Of a stretch of DNA of 64,000 bases, positions 1 to 10,960 are shown piece by piece (positions within the stretch are counted from its first letter, which is position 1; every line of letters starts with the position of its first letter). Under the pieces are notes generated by a model. That model was given only the letters and a program-made list of their open reading frames with translations, was not told where the DNA came from and searched no databases. The translations under genes were made by a program, and so were the position numbers. The DNA is from Phoebastria nigripes (taxonomy: Eukaryota; Chordata; Aves; Procellariiformes; Diomedeidae), in contig JAYKAV010002109.1 of NCBI GenBank assembly GCA_035582835.1, forward strand, positions 1,992,857 to 2,056,856, in the 5' to 3' direction.

Positions 1-1960
1 CATTTCCTCCAGCGATCCGCTCCCAGGTCAAGTTCCAAAGCCAAAATGCCTTGTTTTCTGCATTATTTTTACATATTACAACATCCAAGTAATTTGAGTT
101 GTCAGGCTGGATGCCTGCGATTCAAGTCATTCACAGCTACGCGAGGGCTACGGTTTCTGCAAATGTAACAACAGCAAAACCTTGGAAAACTTTCAAAAAT
201 GCCAACGCAACTTTTGATATCTATGCGTGATATTTAGTAAAGAATTTGGAAACGCAACATTTTTAGGAAGAAGTCCAGAAATACAATGTAACAAAATAAA
301 ATCAACAGGAAATAAACAATAAACCAAAAATTATCTGTACTTCCATGATGCCTCTATAAATACTGAATTGTAATAAGTTTCCGCATAGCCTCTGCTTTGT
401 ATACGACACTTTTCTGCAGGTTGAGTGACTTTGACAGACAGGATTTTATAATAGTGCTTTCTGAAGGAGTTTAGCAGGTATCGTGGGGAGCTCTATACAT
501 GGGTACAAACATGCATACGGCTGTATGACACTCCATACAACTCTTATGAAGTGCAAATGACAGCAAACACTTGCCCCTGATATTCTTTGCTCAAAAGCCA
601 AGTGAAGGGCTCATCTGTTTTATCCAAGAGCATCCTTTCTTGGCCCCCAGACCATAAGCCATTGCCACTTTCAAAACAAAACCACGCAATTTTCTTACCT
701 TCAGATGGAGGCTTGAATTATAGATTAGAAATATTCCTGGTGAGTCCTTAGCAAGTGCAATCTTACAATAGTGCCTTCAGATCCGCTGGGAGCTAAGCAA
801 GGTGGGAGCAATTCCCTACGTGGCTTTCCTAAAACAAAACAATATTTGTTAAGTTTTTTAAATAGCTGAAAACAGCAAAAGGACTACAGACAAGCCAAGC
901 CCAGTCCACCAGGCACGATGTCCATTACACACAGCTTCCCAAAAGCTGAACGTGTCCCCGGTTGTCCCAAGACCATCAGGTTCCCAGCAGCAGCCTGTTG
1001 CCTTCCAGAAAGGCTCCTGCCCCATCTGACGGAGAGTGCTCCTGAATATCCTTAGTCTTTCAGGACTAGGCCTCCTTTTAACTGTTTGTAATTCTATCAT
1101 CTGCTGAGTCCCAGCATTCACAAAACAATCATTTCAGCTTCGCAGGAGGTGGATTTAGGACCTTCTGCACTCACCTGGGACTAGCTGTCTTCTGCTGCTG
1201 CTGTCTCTTGAACTACAGCAATGCTGCCCTGCAACAGCAAAGTCTATTTTATCTATTAAAGCACTACTAATACGCTTAGCCCGTGGCAGATCTGCATCCC
1301 CTACAGCTGTATGAAAGACCCAACGTTCAAAACAGTGAGAATCCATACGTACTGTCTTTTCCGCTGACCTTACAGGGCTTTGCACCAACCGTGTCAACAC
1401 CTGCTGACTGACAGGTACAGGCTTTGTGGATTTGAGCAGCGAGGTTTCACANCAGCACAAAGCAAAGCCTAGAGATGTCACCAGGCTTATGAATTATTTA
1501 GAGCACTTTTCGCTAATAAGTTTCAATGCATAGGTGTAATGAAAGCTATGCGTGATTTTGCCACATTTAAAAGAAAAAGGATTTAAGGGGTTCTCCAGAC
1601 TTTCCCATGTGCACTCAGGAAAGATTATGGAAGAAGTCTGAATAATAAAATAAAAGAAATTAAAAAAAAAGGCGAGAATATATTTTGCCCTACAAATTTT
1701 GCCTGGGCTCCTGGCTGTTAGCTGGCTCTGTGCTGCTCCCTGGGGACACTGCTTCTCTCCCAGCACCGCGTGGCTGTGACTATGTACCCAATTCCAACAA
1801 TATCAGAGAAAAGAATGAACTCATGCAAGACTAGCAGTTACCACTTTTCCAGGAAATTGAGATTTGATAACTCTTTGCCCCAGATGTTTAACTCTAGAAA
1901 CTGTATAGCATTACTGTTAATCCAAGCTCCTACTGTAAGTTGGAAGCAGAAGAGCATAAA
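1..1960. other. Unique non-coding stretch, no gene recognised
   Basis: AT-rich unique sequence without a recognisable gene. Open frames on the minus strand (858-1121, 1155-1481, 1494-1766) have no family signature and read like chance frames. One tidy splice pair is visible on the plus strand: a pyrimidine tract ending in CAG at 702-704 and a GTGAGT donor at 740, enclosing 35 bases with an in-frame stop. It could at most be a non-coding exon and may be chance. The CR1 element begins directly after this stretch. Confidence 0.6.
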
Positions 1961-2137
1961 ATAGAATCATAAAATAGTTTGGGTTGGAAGGGACCTTTAA
2001 AGGTCATCTAGTCCAACCCCCCTGCCATGGGCAGGGACATCTTCAACNAGATCAGGTTGCTCAGAGCCCCGTCCAACCTGACCTTGAATGCTTCCAGGGA
2101 TGGGGCATCTACCACCTCTGTGGGCAACCTGTGCCAG
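1961..2137 (-). mobile_element. CR1 LINE, 5'-truncated 3' end
   Basis: This is a truncated copy of the chicken-repeat-1 non-LTR retrotransposon. The left edge carries the reverse complement of the CR1 tail (ATAGAATCATAAAATAG), followed by the hallmark GGTTGGAAGGGACC, TCATCTAGTCCAACCCCCCT and CTTCCAGGGATGGGGCATC segments. In CR1 orientation the 3' end is therefore at the left and the element lies on the minus strand. Similarity fades after about 2137, the usual 5' truncation of a retroposed copy. About 177 bp remain, all from the 3' region, so no reverse transcriptase or endonuclease domain is present and the copy is inert. It is the clearest evidence for an avian genome in the window. Confidence 0.95.
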
Positions 2138-3059
2138 TTAAGTCCCATACTATAGCTAGACATCATAACATTCACTCCTTCCAAACCATTGTTTAAACTA
2201 AAAGTTATAGCCGTGTTCTTCTTTCCAAGATGGTCTAAAGGCAGAAGAGAGCTAAGGTTTGCAGGGAATGGTTATGTCTTTTATAAGCTCAAGCAGCCTA
2301 AGTGGAAAGAGACGGACAAGCTTGCAGGCACACAAGGGCACACATGCTCTAAATAATTTATAAGTCTGTTGACAACTCCAAGTCGTGCCATGTGTTATTT
2401 TGATACCTCACTGTTCAAATCTATAAAGCTCGTATCTGTCAACTATCAAGCTCTTGTGTGCCCCAAAGCTTGTTCATTCTTTCCATCTATATCAGTCAGT
2501 CTAATAAAAGATCTTACCTCATCCTCCAGATTTGGCCTCTTGGAAACAATATGGGCTTCTTAATGTCATCTGCCCTGGTCGCGTTTACACCTTGGCTGGT
2601 TTACGCCGCCAGTCCAAGTCGTAAAGAATATCCACTGCTACGGGGCTTCTGTAAACTGCTATGTATATAAAATTTGTACGTAAAAATACATTAATACTAT
2701 CAAATATATAATGACTTAAAACAGATTATGGTTTTCTTTTTCCTAGCAAAAATATCTTAAATTCATAAGGGAAATATTTATGTTAGCGTTTACCCTTCAA
2801 ACATGGGAAAGGAAAATATTTGGAGAGAAAAATCTCTTGAAGATACCACAGTTCTTTTGTATCTTTAGTTTTCAGACCATCACTCACATAGTTTCTCCTC
2901 AGTCAGCTCAGACTAATTCTATTTAATCCTTTTCTTTTTATATGTAAAATGATACAGTTTAATGCTCCACAGTTTAATATCTGTGAAGTTTTATCTTTAT
3001 TTGTTTGGGAAATTTGAGTCAGATACTCACCTACTGTAATTTCCAAAGAACAAACAAAT
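2138..3059. other. Unique non-coding stretch, no gene recognised
   Basis: AT-rich sequence between the CR1 copy and the octamer-bearing block. Two short overlapping plus-strand frames (2369-2563 and 2458-2670) have no domain signature and are probably chance. I see no repeat or RNA gene here. Confidence 0.55.
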
Positions 3060-3240
3060 GAAAAAGGGCAGTCCATTTTCATGCAAATCCAGCCAGCTGT
3101 TTAGCTCAGGCTGCCCTTGCCTTCTGATGTGAGGATCTGCATAAAAACCAAAGTGGAGATATGATAAAATATAAAAGGCTGACAATAACATGCAAATCGA
3201 AATCAGTCATTGGAAAACTGTGGACTCATTGTCATCAAAA
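3060..3240. promoter_or_regulatory. Possible enhancer with paired octamer motifs
   Basis: Two exact ATGCAAAT octamers, the classical POU-domain site, lie at 3081-3088 and 3190-3197 in the same orientation. The second is preceded by ACAAT at about 3183, a SOX-type core in reverse orientation. The block is unique and non-repetitive and has no coding frame. Octamers recur by chance in AT-rich DNA, so this remains a motif-based inference. Confidence 0.25.
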
Positions 3241-4364
3241 GAATTAGGTGGCAGAACAAAACAAAAGAGCCCTACTGATAAAAGTAACTATGGCATGATG
3301 GCTTTAAAATCTACAGATTTCTTATACCACAAAGAAAATTGAAATTAAACACCTCTCTAAACTGTCTGCTTTTAATCTTTTCCTTCTGAGCTGCTTCCTG
3401 ACATATTGTCTGTTAACTTTTTATCAAAGGTCATTTATAATCATATTTCAGAGATAAAATAAAAATAAAAAATGCATTTATTTCCTAAGTTTTAATCAAG
3501 TGCCCAGAAAAAAAATAATACTAAAATAAGCAGCTGAACAGTAAGCAATGCAGTCCAGATACACTATAATATTTAGAGAAAATATTAGTAGCCCCTTATG
3601 TTATCAAATCTAGAACTGAATTTTTGGGTATAATTTTGCTCTCATTTAGACTTATAGTTAAATCTGATGATGAGTTTTGGGTGGTTTTGTGGCCATACAG
3701 AATAACAGCAAATCCCTGAATTCTGATACACAACACGGCGAGGATGGTGACAGAGGGTCTCCCTCAAGGATAAGCAAAGTGTCATTTTGCTATTAGTTAT
3801 ATGTGAGAATATCCCCCTGTTTAGGAAGCTGAGAGAGTACTTCATTAGTTTATTGGAAGAATTTTCTGAAAATATTCAACAAAGTATTCAAATGGATTTA
3901 AAATTTTCTTACTAAACTCTTTCCNTCCTCATGGAAAAAAATAGCTTTCTGGTGAAACATACTTTTCGTTCCAGAGGAACAAAAACAGTTCCCCAAAAAT
4001 TCCAAAATATTTTCATAACTAGGCCACCTTAGGTTAAAGAAACTGAAGAACTTCTATTTGAAGTTGAAGAGGAATAAGTTTGGTTTTTACTTTTCTTTGT
4101 ATTGATATTTTATTTCTGTTCATAGGGGTTTTTTTGAAACGATAACGTCAAGCAACTTGGTTGCAAAATAAGAAGAGCTAAAATGAAGAGAAGAAAAAAA
4201 GAGTGCAAAAACCAGAAAACATAGGCTTTTAAGGATGCTGGTAAGCCATCCTTAAACCAGCCTGACCTTGGTCCACCAGCAGTAAGCTCAGCTCATGCCA
4301 GCAGTGCTGCTCAGCTCCAGATCCCCATGCCGCCTCCCAGTTAATTTGGATTCAAACCAGTTTC
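3241..4364. other. AT-rich unique stretch, nothing recognised
   Basis: Low-complexity-leaning AT-rich sequence with short A runs (for example around 3508) and one 67-codon minus-strand frame at 3642-3845 that has no recognisable motif. The right end grades into a CpG-rich patch. No repeat family could be assigned. Confidence 0.5.
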
Positions 4365-4555
4365 CCGCCACGGCACNTGAATCCCTTCTGCAGTTTCCCT
4401 GTTTTCCCGTGCTTTCCCTGTCCTCGCGCTTTCGGACGCAGGCATCAATCCAGCAGCACNGTGCGCGCGAGACCCCTCGCCCGCTGCTGCAGCAAGGCTG
4501 ATCGTCAGCCGCCTTTCAGACTGCGTGGCGAAACGCCTGCACATCGAAAACACGG
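4365..4555. other. CpG-rich patch
   Basis: About 19 CpG dinucleotides fall within about 190 bp, including a GCGCGCGA run near 4463, against an AT-rich background. Two frames on opposite strands (4295-4501 plus, 4341-4568 minus) are open here because GC-rich DNA is poor in stop codons; neither looks like a protein. The patch could be a small unmethylated island, an orphan promoter, or GC enrichment left by biased gene conversion. Two ambiguous bases (4378, 4460) lie inside it. Confidence 0.55.
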
Positions 4556-4735
4556 CCTTTCCTTTCATGTTGATACATGCTTATATTAAAAACTAGGCTA
4601 AAAGATTGCTAATACCGCATACTGAAGCACTCAATAGCTAGGAAATGCTGGAATTAAAGGTCCCTCTGCAACTTTAATTTGGCCCTTGCCTGTCTTCGCT
4701 ATGATGTAGTTGTTAATTACTTGCTCACAGACGGC

Positions 4736-4748
4736 TTTTTTTTTTTTT
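4736..4748. repeat. Poly-T tract, 13 nt
   Basis: An uninterrupted run of 13 T. No adjoining SINE or retrocopy body is recognisable. Confidence 0.9.
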
Positions 4749-5244
4749 CCCAGAGAAACCCAGTCTCATAAGTGCATAGGAATGACTGTGCCTGGAAATA
4801 AATCAGGATTTTTATTTTGCTGCTGTCTGTAGCTGGTGGATACGTAGTGAATGAACTGAAAGAAGCCAGAAAGATAAAAAATTGTGTCACCATTTAAGAC
4901 TATGTCTATGTGCTGAAGTGCAAATCCCATCGCGAGCGCTGAACAAGTCCGTTTGGGTCCCCAAGGCAGCATTGCTCTATCAGCACGCTGCTGCAGCTGA
5001 GCTGGTGAGCCTTCGGTGGTGATCATACACATACACTGCTTTGGGGACCAAAGCCGGTACTTCGGCAAAGCACTTCACCCTGCAACCCGGCACGGCAGCT
5101 GCTCCGCTCCAGATGTGCAACAAGTCCCTTAAAAGAAACCATCCCGGCAGCAGCGCCCGTTCGCTGAAGAGTTGTTAGGGGTAACGCCTGTGAAAAAGCA
5201 AGGTGCTGGGGTATCTCAGCATCTGCATCCCACCAATTGATTGG

Positions 5245-5325
5245 TGCTTTGGAAATACCTTTAATCTCAGTGTCCGATTGCTAACGTGTAAAAGGGAGAT
5301 AATCCATTCCTTCNGCAATAATGGG
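5245..5325 (+). mobile_element. MIR-like SINE fragment
   Basis: The order of segments follows the 3' half of MIR: a CTTTAATCTCAG stretch resembling the MIR CTTAACCTC...CTCAGTTTCC region, then GTGTAAAAGGGAGATAATCC resembling CTGTAAAATGGGGATAATAC. The match is diverged, as expected of an element that predates birds. The 5' head is not visible. A chance resemblance is possible; a profile search against MIR would decide. Confidence 0.45.
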
Positions 5326-5954
5326 ATACTTCTCTAATACTATTCATACAAGTAGCAAAGATCAGTTAATTTTTAAAAGCCATGATGAGAACATCAGAGG
5401 AAAATCCACGAGAAAAAGCCCAAAGTTTGGATGGGGGTCAGGATATAACAGATCATGAGCGTGAGAAGACCGCACTTGCTGCCATTTGAACACATTTTGG
5501 GGCACACCACATAACAGAAGCCAATACCGTAGGATGCGTACGTATAAATATATATATAAAAATATGGCTGTATTAGCGTTTTCTTACTTTTCAGTACTTA
5601 ACTTTACAACCTTTGTATTCTTTTGCTATTTTTTGTATGCGATTTCCCAAACAACTAACAAAACTTAAAAGCGTTCAGCCTGCAGGACCATACAACCTTC
5701 CTTCACTTCATCAGCGAAACTAGGACCTCTAGACTTGTGGTACCACCTCCTGCGCCCTAGCTGACGATGTAATCTGTGGCAGTAGAAAGCTTTTGTACAT
5801 CACCCATCACTATAGACATGGAAAACATACAATTTGCCAGTCTTTGCACAAACATTCAGCACACATAAAATAATACCCAGTTCAGTGGGTTTCATGCTGT
5901 CCCTGAATCAGCAAGGGGTGACCTGAGAGCAGAGGGAGAAGTCTCCCTTCCTCA

Positions 5955-6052
5955 CCTCCTCCGGCACTGCCGATGCACGGCGCAAGAAGAGTCGCTCTGT
6001 ATGGGTGCTGCATCCGCACTACGGTCGGCGTGGAACTGCGAGGAGACGGATC
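5955..6052. other. CpG-rich patch
   Basis: Eleven CpG dinucleotides occur within about 90 bp, between AT-rich flanks. No coding frame or splice structure stands out. It is similar in size and texture to the patches near 4.4, 15.2, 27.7 and 46.0 kb. Confidence 0.5.
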
Positions 6053-8069
6053 AGCCTCAGTGCAGATGGACTCAGCAAGTGCAAACAGATTTTTAACATG
6101 CGTATAAACTAGGGCACAGGATTTTTTGACAAGAACAAAAAAAAAAAAAAAAAAGCGCCAAAGTGACTAACTACCTGCTCCGAAGCCTGGAGGGACTGGA
6201 GCTGCTCAGAAAAATTATTATAATTCTGAAGTCTGTGAAAGAACATACTTTCCCACAATCTCTTAAAAAAAAATATTAAGAAAAAAACCTTATTCATTTT
6301 AGCAGAAACTTCTAAAAAAAATGCTGCCACAGAGCTGGCACAGAAAATATCACCCCCAACATTTGAAGTCTGCCAAAACTCTAGGCAGCTTCAAGCAGGG
6401 AGGTAAAACGCAGAGTGCCGGGCAGCCGTCGCAAGCACGGAGCCTGTAACCGCTGCAGAGGAGACTCTTCAGGAGCGGGGAGATAAGAGCAACTGTAAAT
6501 TTTTGAAGGTGAATTGTTCTCAGCCCTGGTGACTGTACGATATCTCTGGCCGACTAATTTTGATTAGGACTGTGAACGCCTTGATCCTCATCACCCAGGG
6601 TTAGAAATCACCCTGCTGAGGGCTTTCCCGACAGGTGATGGAGAAGGTTGATTACGGTGCACAAGAAAGCGAAGCCCTCAGGCATGGCGTGGATGGGCTC
6701 AGGAGGACAAGGAACCCAGGAAAGCAAAGCCTCAGCACCCCGACACGGCAGGGAGAGGCAGGGTAACCCCTACTGCAACAGCGTCGGAGGAAGGTAGAAA
6801 AGAGAAAAAAATCAAGGCATGATATTTTGGAGATGCCAGTTGCGTTGGAGGGTAGGGTGCCCCTTCCTGAAGATCCTGGAGGACCATCTCATACCTGACC
6901 ACCCTCCATCTCCTCTTCCCCGACTGATTTATCTTCGTTGGGTTTGTGGAAGATTTACAGTTCTTTCAGAAGTGATAAGCAAGTCATTAAGTTTGCCGTA
7001 GTAAGAGCAAACGTTAGCAAGAGCAAACACTAGTTTACTAGAGCACAATTCTGTTATTGAAATCTGTTGCCTAAGCCAGGATTTCAGGAATCAGCCTCAG
7101 GAAATAATGAAATTAGCTCCAAACTCAAGAGATTTTAACAAAAGTANGTGACAGAGCCTTTTTTTGGCTTCTGGTTTATAAAACCCAAGGTCATTTGAAA
7201 CCAGCGGACTAGCAACTCACTTCTCCTTTTTTTAATGGAAAACAGAAATTCCCGTCCCGCTGCTGGGTCTCAGCAAAGAGGGCTTCAAATAGCTGGTGCG
7301 TGTGGGTGGCCGTAACGTCACAAAATCTGAACCCTGAACTTCTGCACAATGCAAACTAGTTCTCATGCCTATGTGCATTTACGCAACCCATGCCAGGCAC
7401 CAAAAATCCCTCCTATTAGCACCGATACCTTCTGTGACACACAACATGGTTCATTGGTGTTGCAGAAGCATCTCGAGGACTTGAGCAGACCGCCGACCCT
7501 TTGTGTTACGTCCTGTACAAAAATATTTCAACAGCAGCAAGAGGGTACACAAATGCTCAGCACTGAAAATAAGTCATTTAGCAATATGTACATTTTTCTT
7601 GTCGTTTAGCACAACATGAAAGTTGTGTGTCAGCTTTTATCCCCCAGATGTGTTCCTAATATTGTCATCGATAGCAGCAGTTAGTATTATACCATTTTAA
7701 GAGAAAAAAAACCATTCAACTCCTATTTTGAACTTTTTAATCTTTTCCTATGTGCCAGAAAGTAGAATAACTAAAGCTTATCTATTTATGCATGTGCCTA
7801 AATCTTCAATGCATATATAAATTTAAATCTCATTACACTATAACACACTGCTTTAAAAATACGGATACATTTTAAGAGTCTGCTACACATTTTTATCAAG
7901 TAGGGGGACTTAATTTTTATTTTTCTTCCACATAAAGCCAGTGAAATCCTGCATGTTAATACTTCAAGAAAATAAACTTGTGTAAAGATTTGCCTATCCA
8001 AAGTACAGTATAATTTAAATTTAAATCCCTTAGAAACCCAAAGCACTGTGTTTATAATATGAGAACAGC
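6053..8069. other. Non-coding stretch with A-run, no gene recognised
   Basis: It contains an 18-nt A run at 6137-6154 and a small imperfect repeat of AAGAGCAAAC around 7004-7030. Open frames such as 6819-7001 and 7349-7609 on the plus strand lack family motifs. The segment 7670-8050 is very AT-rich. No RNA gene or mobile element was identified. Confidence 0.5.
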
Positions 8070-8140
8070 GGGCAGTCGTGCCCTTGACTGGAGGGCATGT
8101 CATCTAGTCCTCTCCTTCTCTGCAAAACCATCAGGCTGGC
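8070..8140 (-). mobile_element. Possible eroded CR1 3' end
   Basis: A GACTGGAGGGCATGTCATC segment followed by TAGTCCTCTCC and a CTGCAAAA stretch echoes the CR1 order (GACCTCTGGAGGTCATCTAG, then TCCAACCCCC, then CTGCTCAAAGC). Divergence is high and the tail octamers are missing. If real, this is an older copy than the one at 1961-2137, in the same orientation. Confidence 0.3.
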
Positions 8141-8789
8141 AGTAGTGACAGATGAACAGCTTACCATTAATTTCTCCTCTTTCATGCCTTCAATCCAAAT
8201 GGTGCATATTCTCCACAGGGAGGCATCAAGGTCTTTGCCTTTATTTCTCTTGCATACTCGCACTGACTTATAAATCAAGTGCAGATAAGAAGAGAGGGCA
8301 AATATCAATCTTTTTTTTTTTCCTGGCCAGTGCCCACTGGCACACTACTGAGCTTTGACTGAAAGGTTCTTCAAATCTTTATGTGATTCATAGGCAAGGG
8401 AGCGTTCCGTGAGGACAAAACAACAAAGGAAATTTGAGAGAGAGGATTTGTATATCTTGGCTTATAAATTAGAAGCCTCCTCTCTGCAATGTTTAAATAT
8501 GGGTTACAAAAAAAAATAACGTGGCTCTAAGTTGTTATTACTTTATTGAAAAAAAATCTTTGCGGAATATAAAATAGGCAGCGCTTCTTCGCACGCGGCC
8601 GCTGGAGCAGCTGTAATCAGAATGTTGTATTTTCCCAAAATAGCCTTTCTTTTGGGAGGCATCTCTCCTCTTTGCCACTGAAACAATTCAATCCTTCAAA
8701 ACAGATTGGCTTTTACTATTACTTTGTGGCATTAATGATTAGCTTTTGTCTCTCTGAAAAAAATAAGAAATCTTATTTCAATTTAAAAT

Positions 8790-8870
8790 ACAAAGAGCCA
8801 GATCTACATCCCATAACAAACCAGCGCAGCTATACGGGCTCATACGCAACTCTGCTGATTGATAGTAGAT
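8790..8870 (+). repeat. Possible ancient amniote repeat fragment
   Basis: The segment starting AGAGCCAGATCTACATCCC and continuing through an AACCAGCGCAGCTATACGGG stretch resembles a repeat seen widely in bird, turtle and crocodilian DNA, typically GAGCCAGATC...AAATCAGCATAGCTCC. I could not assign a family name with confidence. A Dfam search would settle it. Confidence 0.3.
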
Positions 8871-8978
8871 GGAAAATTGTCCCACAATGTTTTTTAAGTA
8901 CAGTGAAGTGTACTAGTTTATTAACTATATTTTCTTTGAAACTGCTACTGCATCTTTCAAAGTTCAAAGAAAAAAAGA

Positions 8979-8999
8979 TTTTTTTTTTTTTTTTTTTTT
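8979..8999. repeat. Poly-T tract, 21 nt
   Basis: An uninterrupted run of 21 T, preceded by an A-rich segment, so the junction is an A-run/T-run hinge. No retroposed body is visible on either side. Confidence 0.9.
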
Positions 9000-9254
9000 A
9001 AACTAAGTTTCACAAACCACCTTAGTTTGCAGTGATTTGGGGGGTTTGTTAGAGACTTACTAATTCTGTAACCAACCTGCCAATGCAATGAAGGGACACG
9101 GGTCTTCCTTCTCTTGCTCTCTTTTTTTTCTTTAAGTGCATTACTAGAAGAATTTTCTGTTCAGTTACAATAAATTGATCTTGCATTTAAAACATATATT
9201 AAATCATTGGTGTGAGTGATGCAACATTATTACATGTCAGGAAAAAAAATCTAT

Positions 9255-9720
9255 ATTATGATAGTTGTTGACAAATGATAATATTATTTTCCGGCTAAGC
9301 ATGAGGTGTTAATGCTGCTAAATGGCTGCAAATGTTGACGTTAAAGGCTGCCTGCTGGCCATTTCCAGGTGACATATCTGGGGATTTGGGGCTATTTCAT
9401 TTTCCAGCCTTTTTTAAGGCTTCAGGCCCCATCCATAAATTACAGCTGATGACAAAAGTGGAAGCTAACAGTGGCAAAATTAGGCCCACAGGCAAAATAA
9501 TTATATATACAGCCTTTAGCAGTGAGGGAGAAAGCCATCAATCAGCCCCCAATTATTCACTAGTTAATCAGCTCTGCCCTTCCTTTATTGAAGGGTTACA
9601 GTGTAATTAAGTTGGCAGCATCCTTTTAATTCATCAAACATACAACACATGGCGGTGTTTGCTGCAATCAGGGGACAGCACCTTTGTGTGCCTGACCCCT
9701 AGCACTGCTGCAGAAGAGGA
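9255..9720. promoter_or_regulatory. Enhancer-like non-coding block
   Basis: Unique, repeat-free sequence with clustered developmental transcription-factor cores: an E-box/TGACA overlap (CAGGTG at 9366-9371, TGACA at 9370-9374), GTTAAT at 9563-9568, TAATTA at 9604-9609, AATTATT near 9551 and further TTAATT near 9627. A 92-codon plus-strand frame (9332-9610) covers much of it but shows no protein family signature. Texture and motif density resemble vertebrate conserved non-coding elements; conservation itself was not tested. The block is followed by a short splice-like pair (CCCCTAG near 9702, donor GTAAGA at 9735). Confidence 0.4.
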
Positions 9721-10900
9721 GGAAAAACTTCAGAGGTAAGAGAGACTATTTATGCGAAAGCAGAGCAGCCCCTGGCACAGAGCCGTCGTGGAGGGTAGGC
9801 AGGGCTTTAACAGCATCCCTGCATTTCGCAGGCGCGATAAACACATGCGTGCACGTATGCGTAAACTCGGTGGGTGCAACCGCTCCAGAAAACTTGTCGT
9901 TAAGCGGGTTATTCCCATATCGCTTAGGGCAGGTGGTTCTAGAGCACAGCATTTATGGATATAACACTCCGCGCCCCTCCGCCCAGCAATCCCTCTCTGG
10001 TAATGGGCGGCAGCAGAGAGCCGAGCATCGCGCTGGCGGCCCTGGGCTGATGGTGGATCACAACAGAGAGGCTGGGCACTTCCAGGCCATCAAAGCAAAC
10101 CCAGCCAAAATATACATTTCTCCAAGAAATGATTTTGTGGAAACCAAGTTTAAGGAAATAGCAAAAGCAGTTACTTAAGGGCAGTATGTAGTTTTGTATC
10201 CTCTCTCAGGTTAATAGCGTTGGATTTTTATATTGTACAGCAGATTAGTATTTTCAGTGGTTTTTGCCAGCAAGGAAGTATTTGGACATTGATTTTTATC
10301 TCGCCAGTAATGGACATTACTCAAGATATTGCACTCTTCTACCCATACTAAATTTTAACCTATGAATACATGCAATAGCTATGGCTTCTGTATCTGTCTC
10401 ACTTGTATTTCTATATGAACCCAAGTAATGCTATATATTGTGCATGCCTCTTCCCTATATTTACCTGATCATAAATCTGTTTCCCTGCCACATATACTTC
10501 CTGCTCACAGCATCCTTAGAGATGTTGAATGTCCTAAGTGTCCTTGCTACCTTGCAGAATAGATACAGAATTATTTATTCATAAACAAGCTCTGTGTTTC
10601 TAACCTGCTTGTAATAATGAAGTTTTATACAATCATTGGCTACACTGCATGATGCAGGCAAACAAACCCAAACCCCTCAACATCTGAAAGCACTGGGAAT
10701 CTCAATGTTCAGAAGCGTTGGCTTTTTTGACAAAAATCTTTGTTCCTCTCAAATGAAAAGTGAAAGAGCATTACCTTGCTGGACACTTTTTAATGGTTAT
10801 TTTACCTCATTCAGGCTGATTGAAGGCATTGGGAAGTTTCTCACGATATACCAAAAAACTTTTCCCTAAGATGCAAAAAATGGTTTTTTTTTTTACTTTG
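9721..10900. other. Mixed non-coding stretch, no gene recognised
   Basis: The first half (9740-10070) is moderately GC-rich and open in several frames on both strands, so none is persuasive. The second half is AT-rich unique sequence. No repeat family was recognised. Confidence 0.5.
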
Positions 10901-10908
10901 GTTGTTTT

Positions 10909-10953
10909 GGGGTGTGGGGGTTTTTTTTGGGGTGGGGAGGGGGGTGGGGAGGG
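10909..10953 (+). other. G-quadruplex candidate
   Basis: Seven G runs lie close together: four G at 10909-10912, five at 10916-10920, then after eight T four at 10929-10932, four at 10934-10937, six at 10939-10944, four at 10946-10949 and three at 10951-10953. The last five runs are separated by single T or A bases, the loop pattern that favours very stable parallel quadruplexes. A poly-T/G run lies just upstream. The overlapping short frames are low-complexity and not genes. Confidence 0.8.
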
Positions 10954-10960
10954 AGAGAAG

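Noticed and set aside
705..739. Splice-bounded 35-base segment
   Set aside because: The sites are good but the segment contains an early stop and is too short to support as an exon; it shows how often such pairs arise by chance here.
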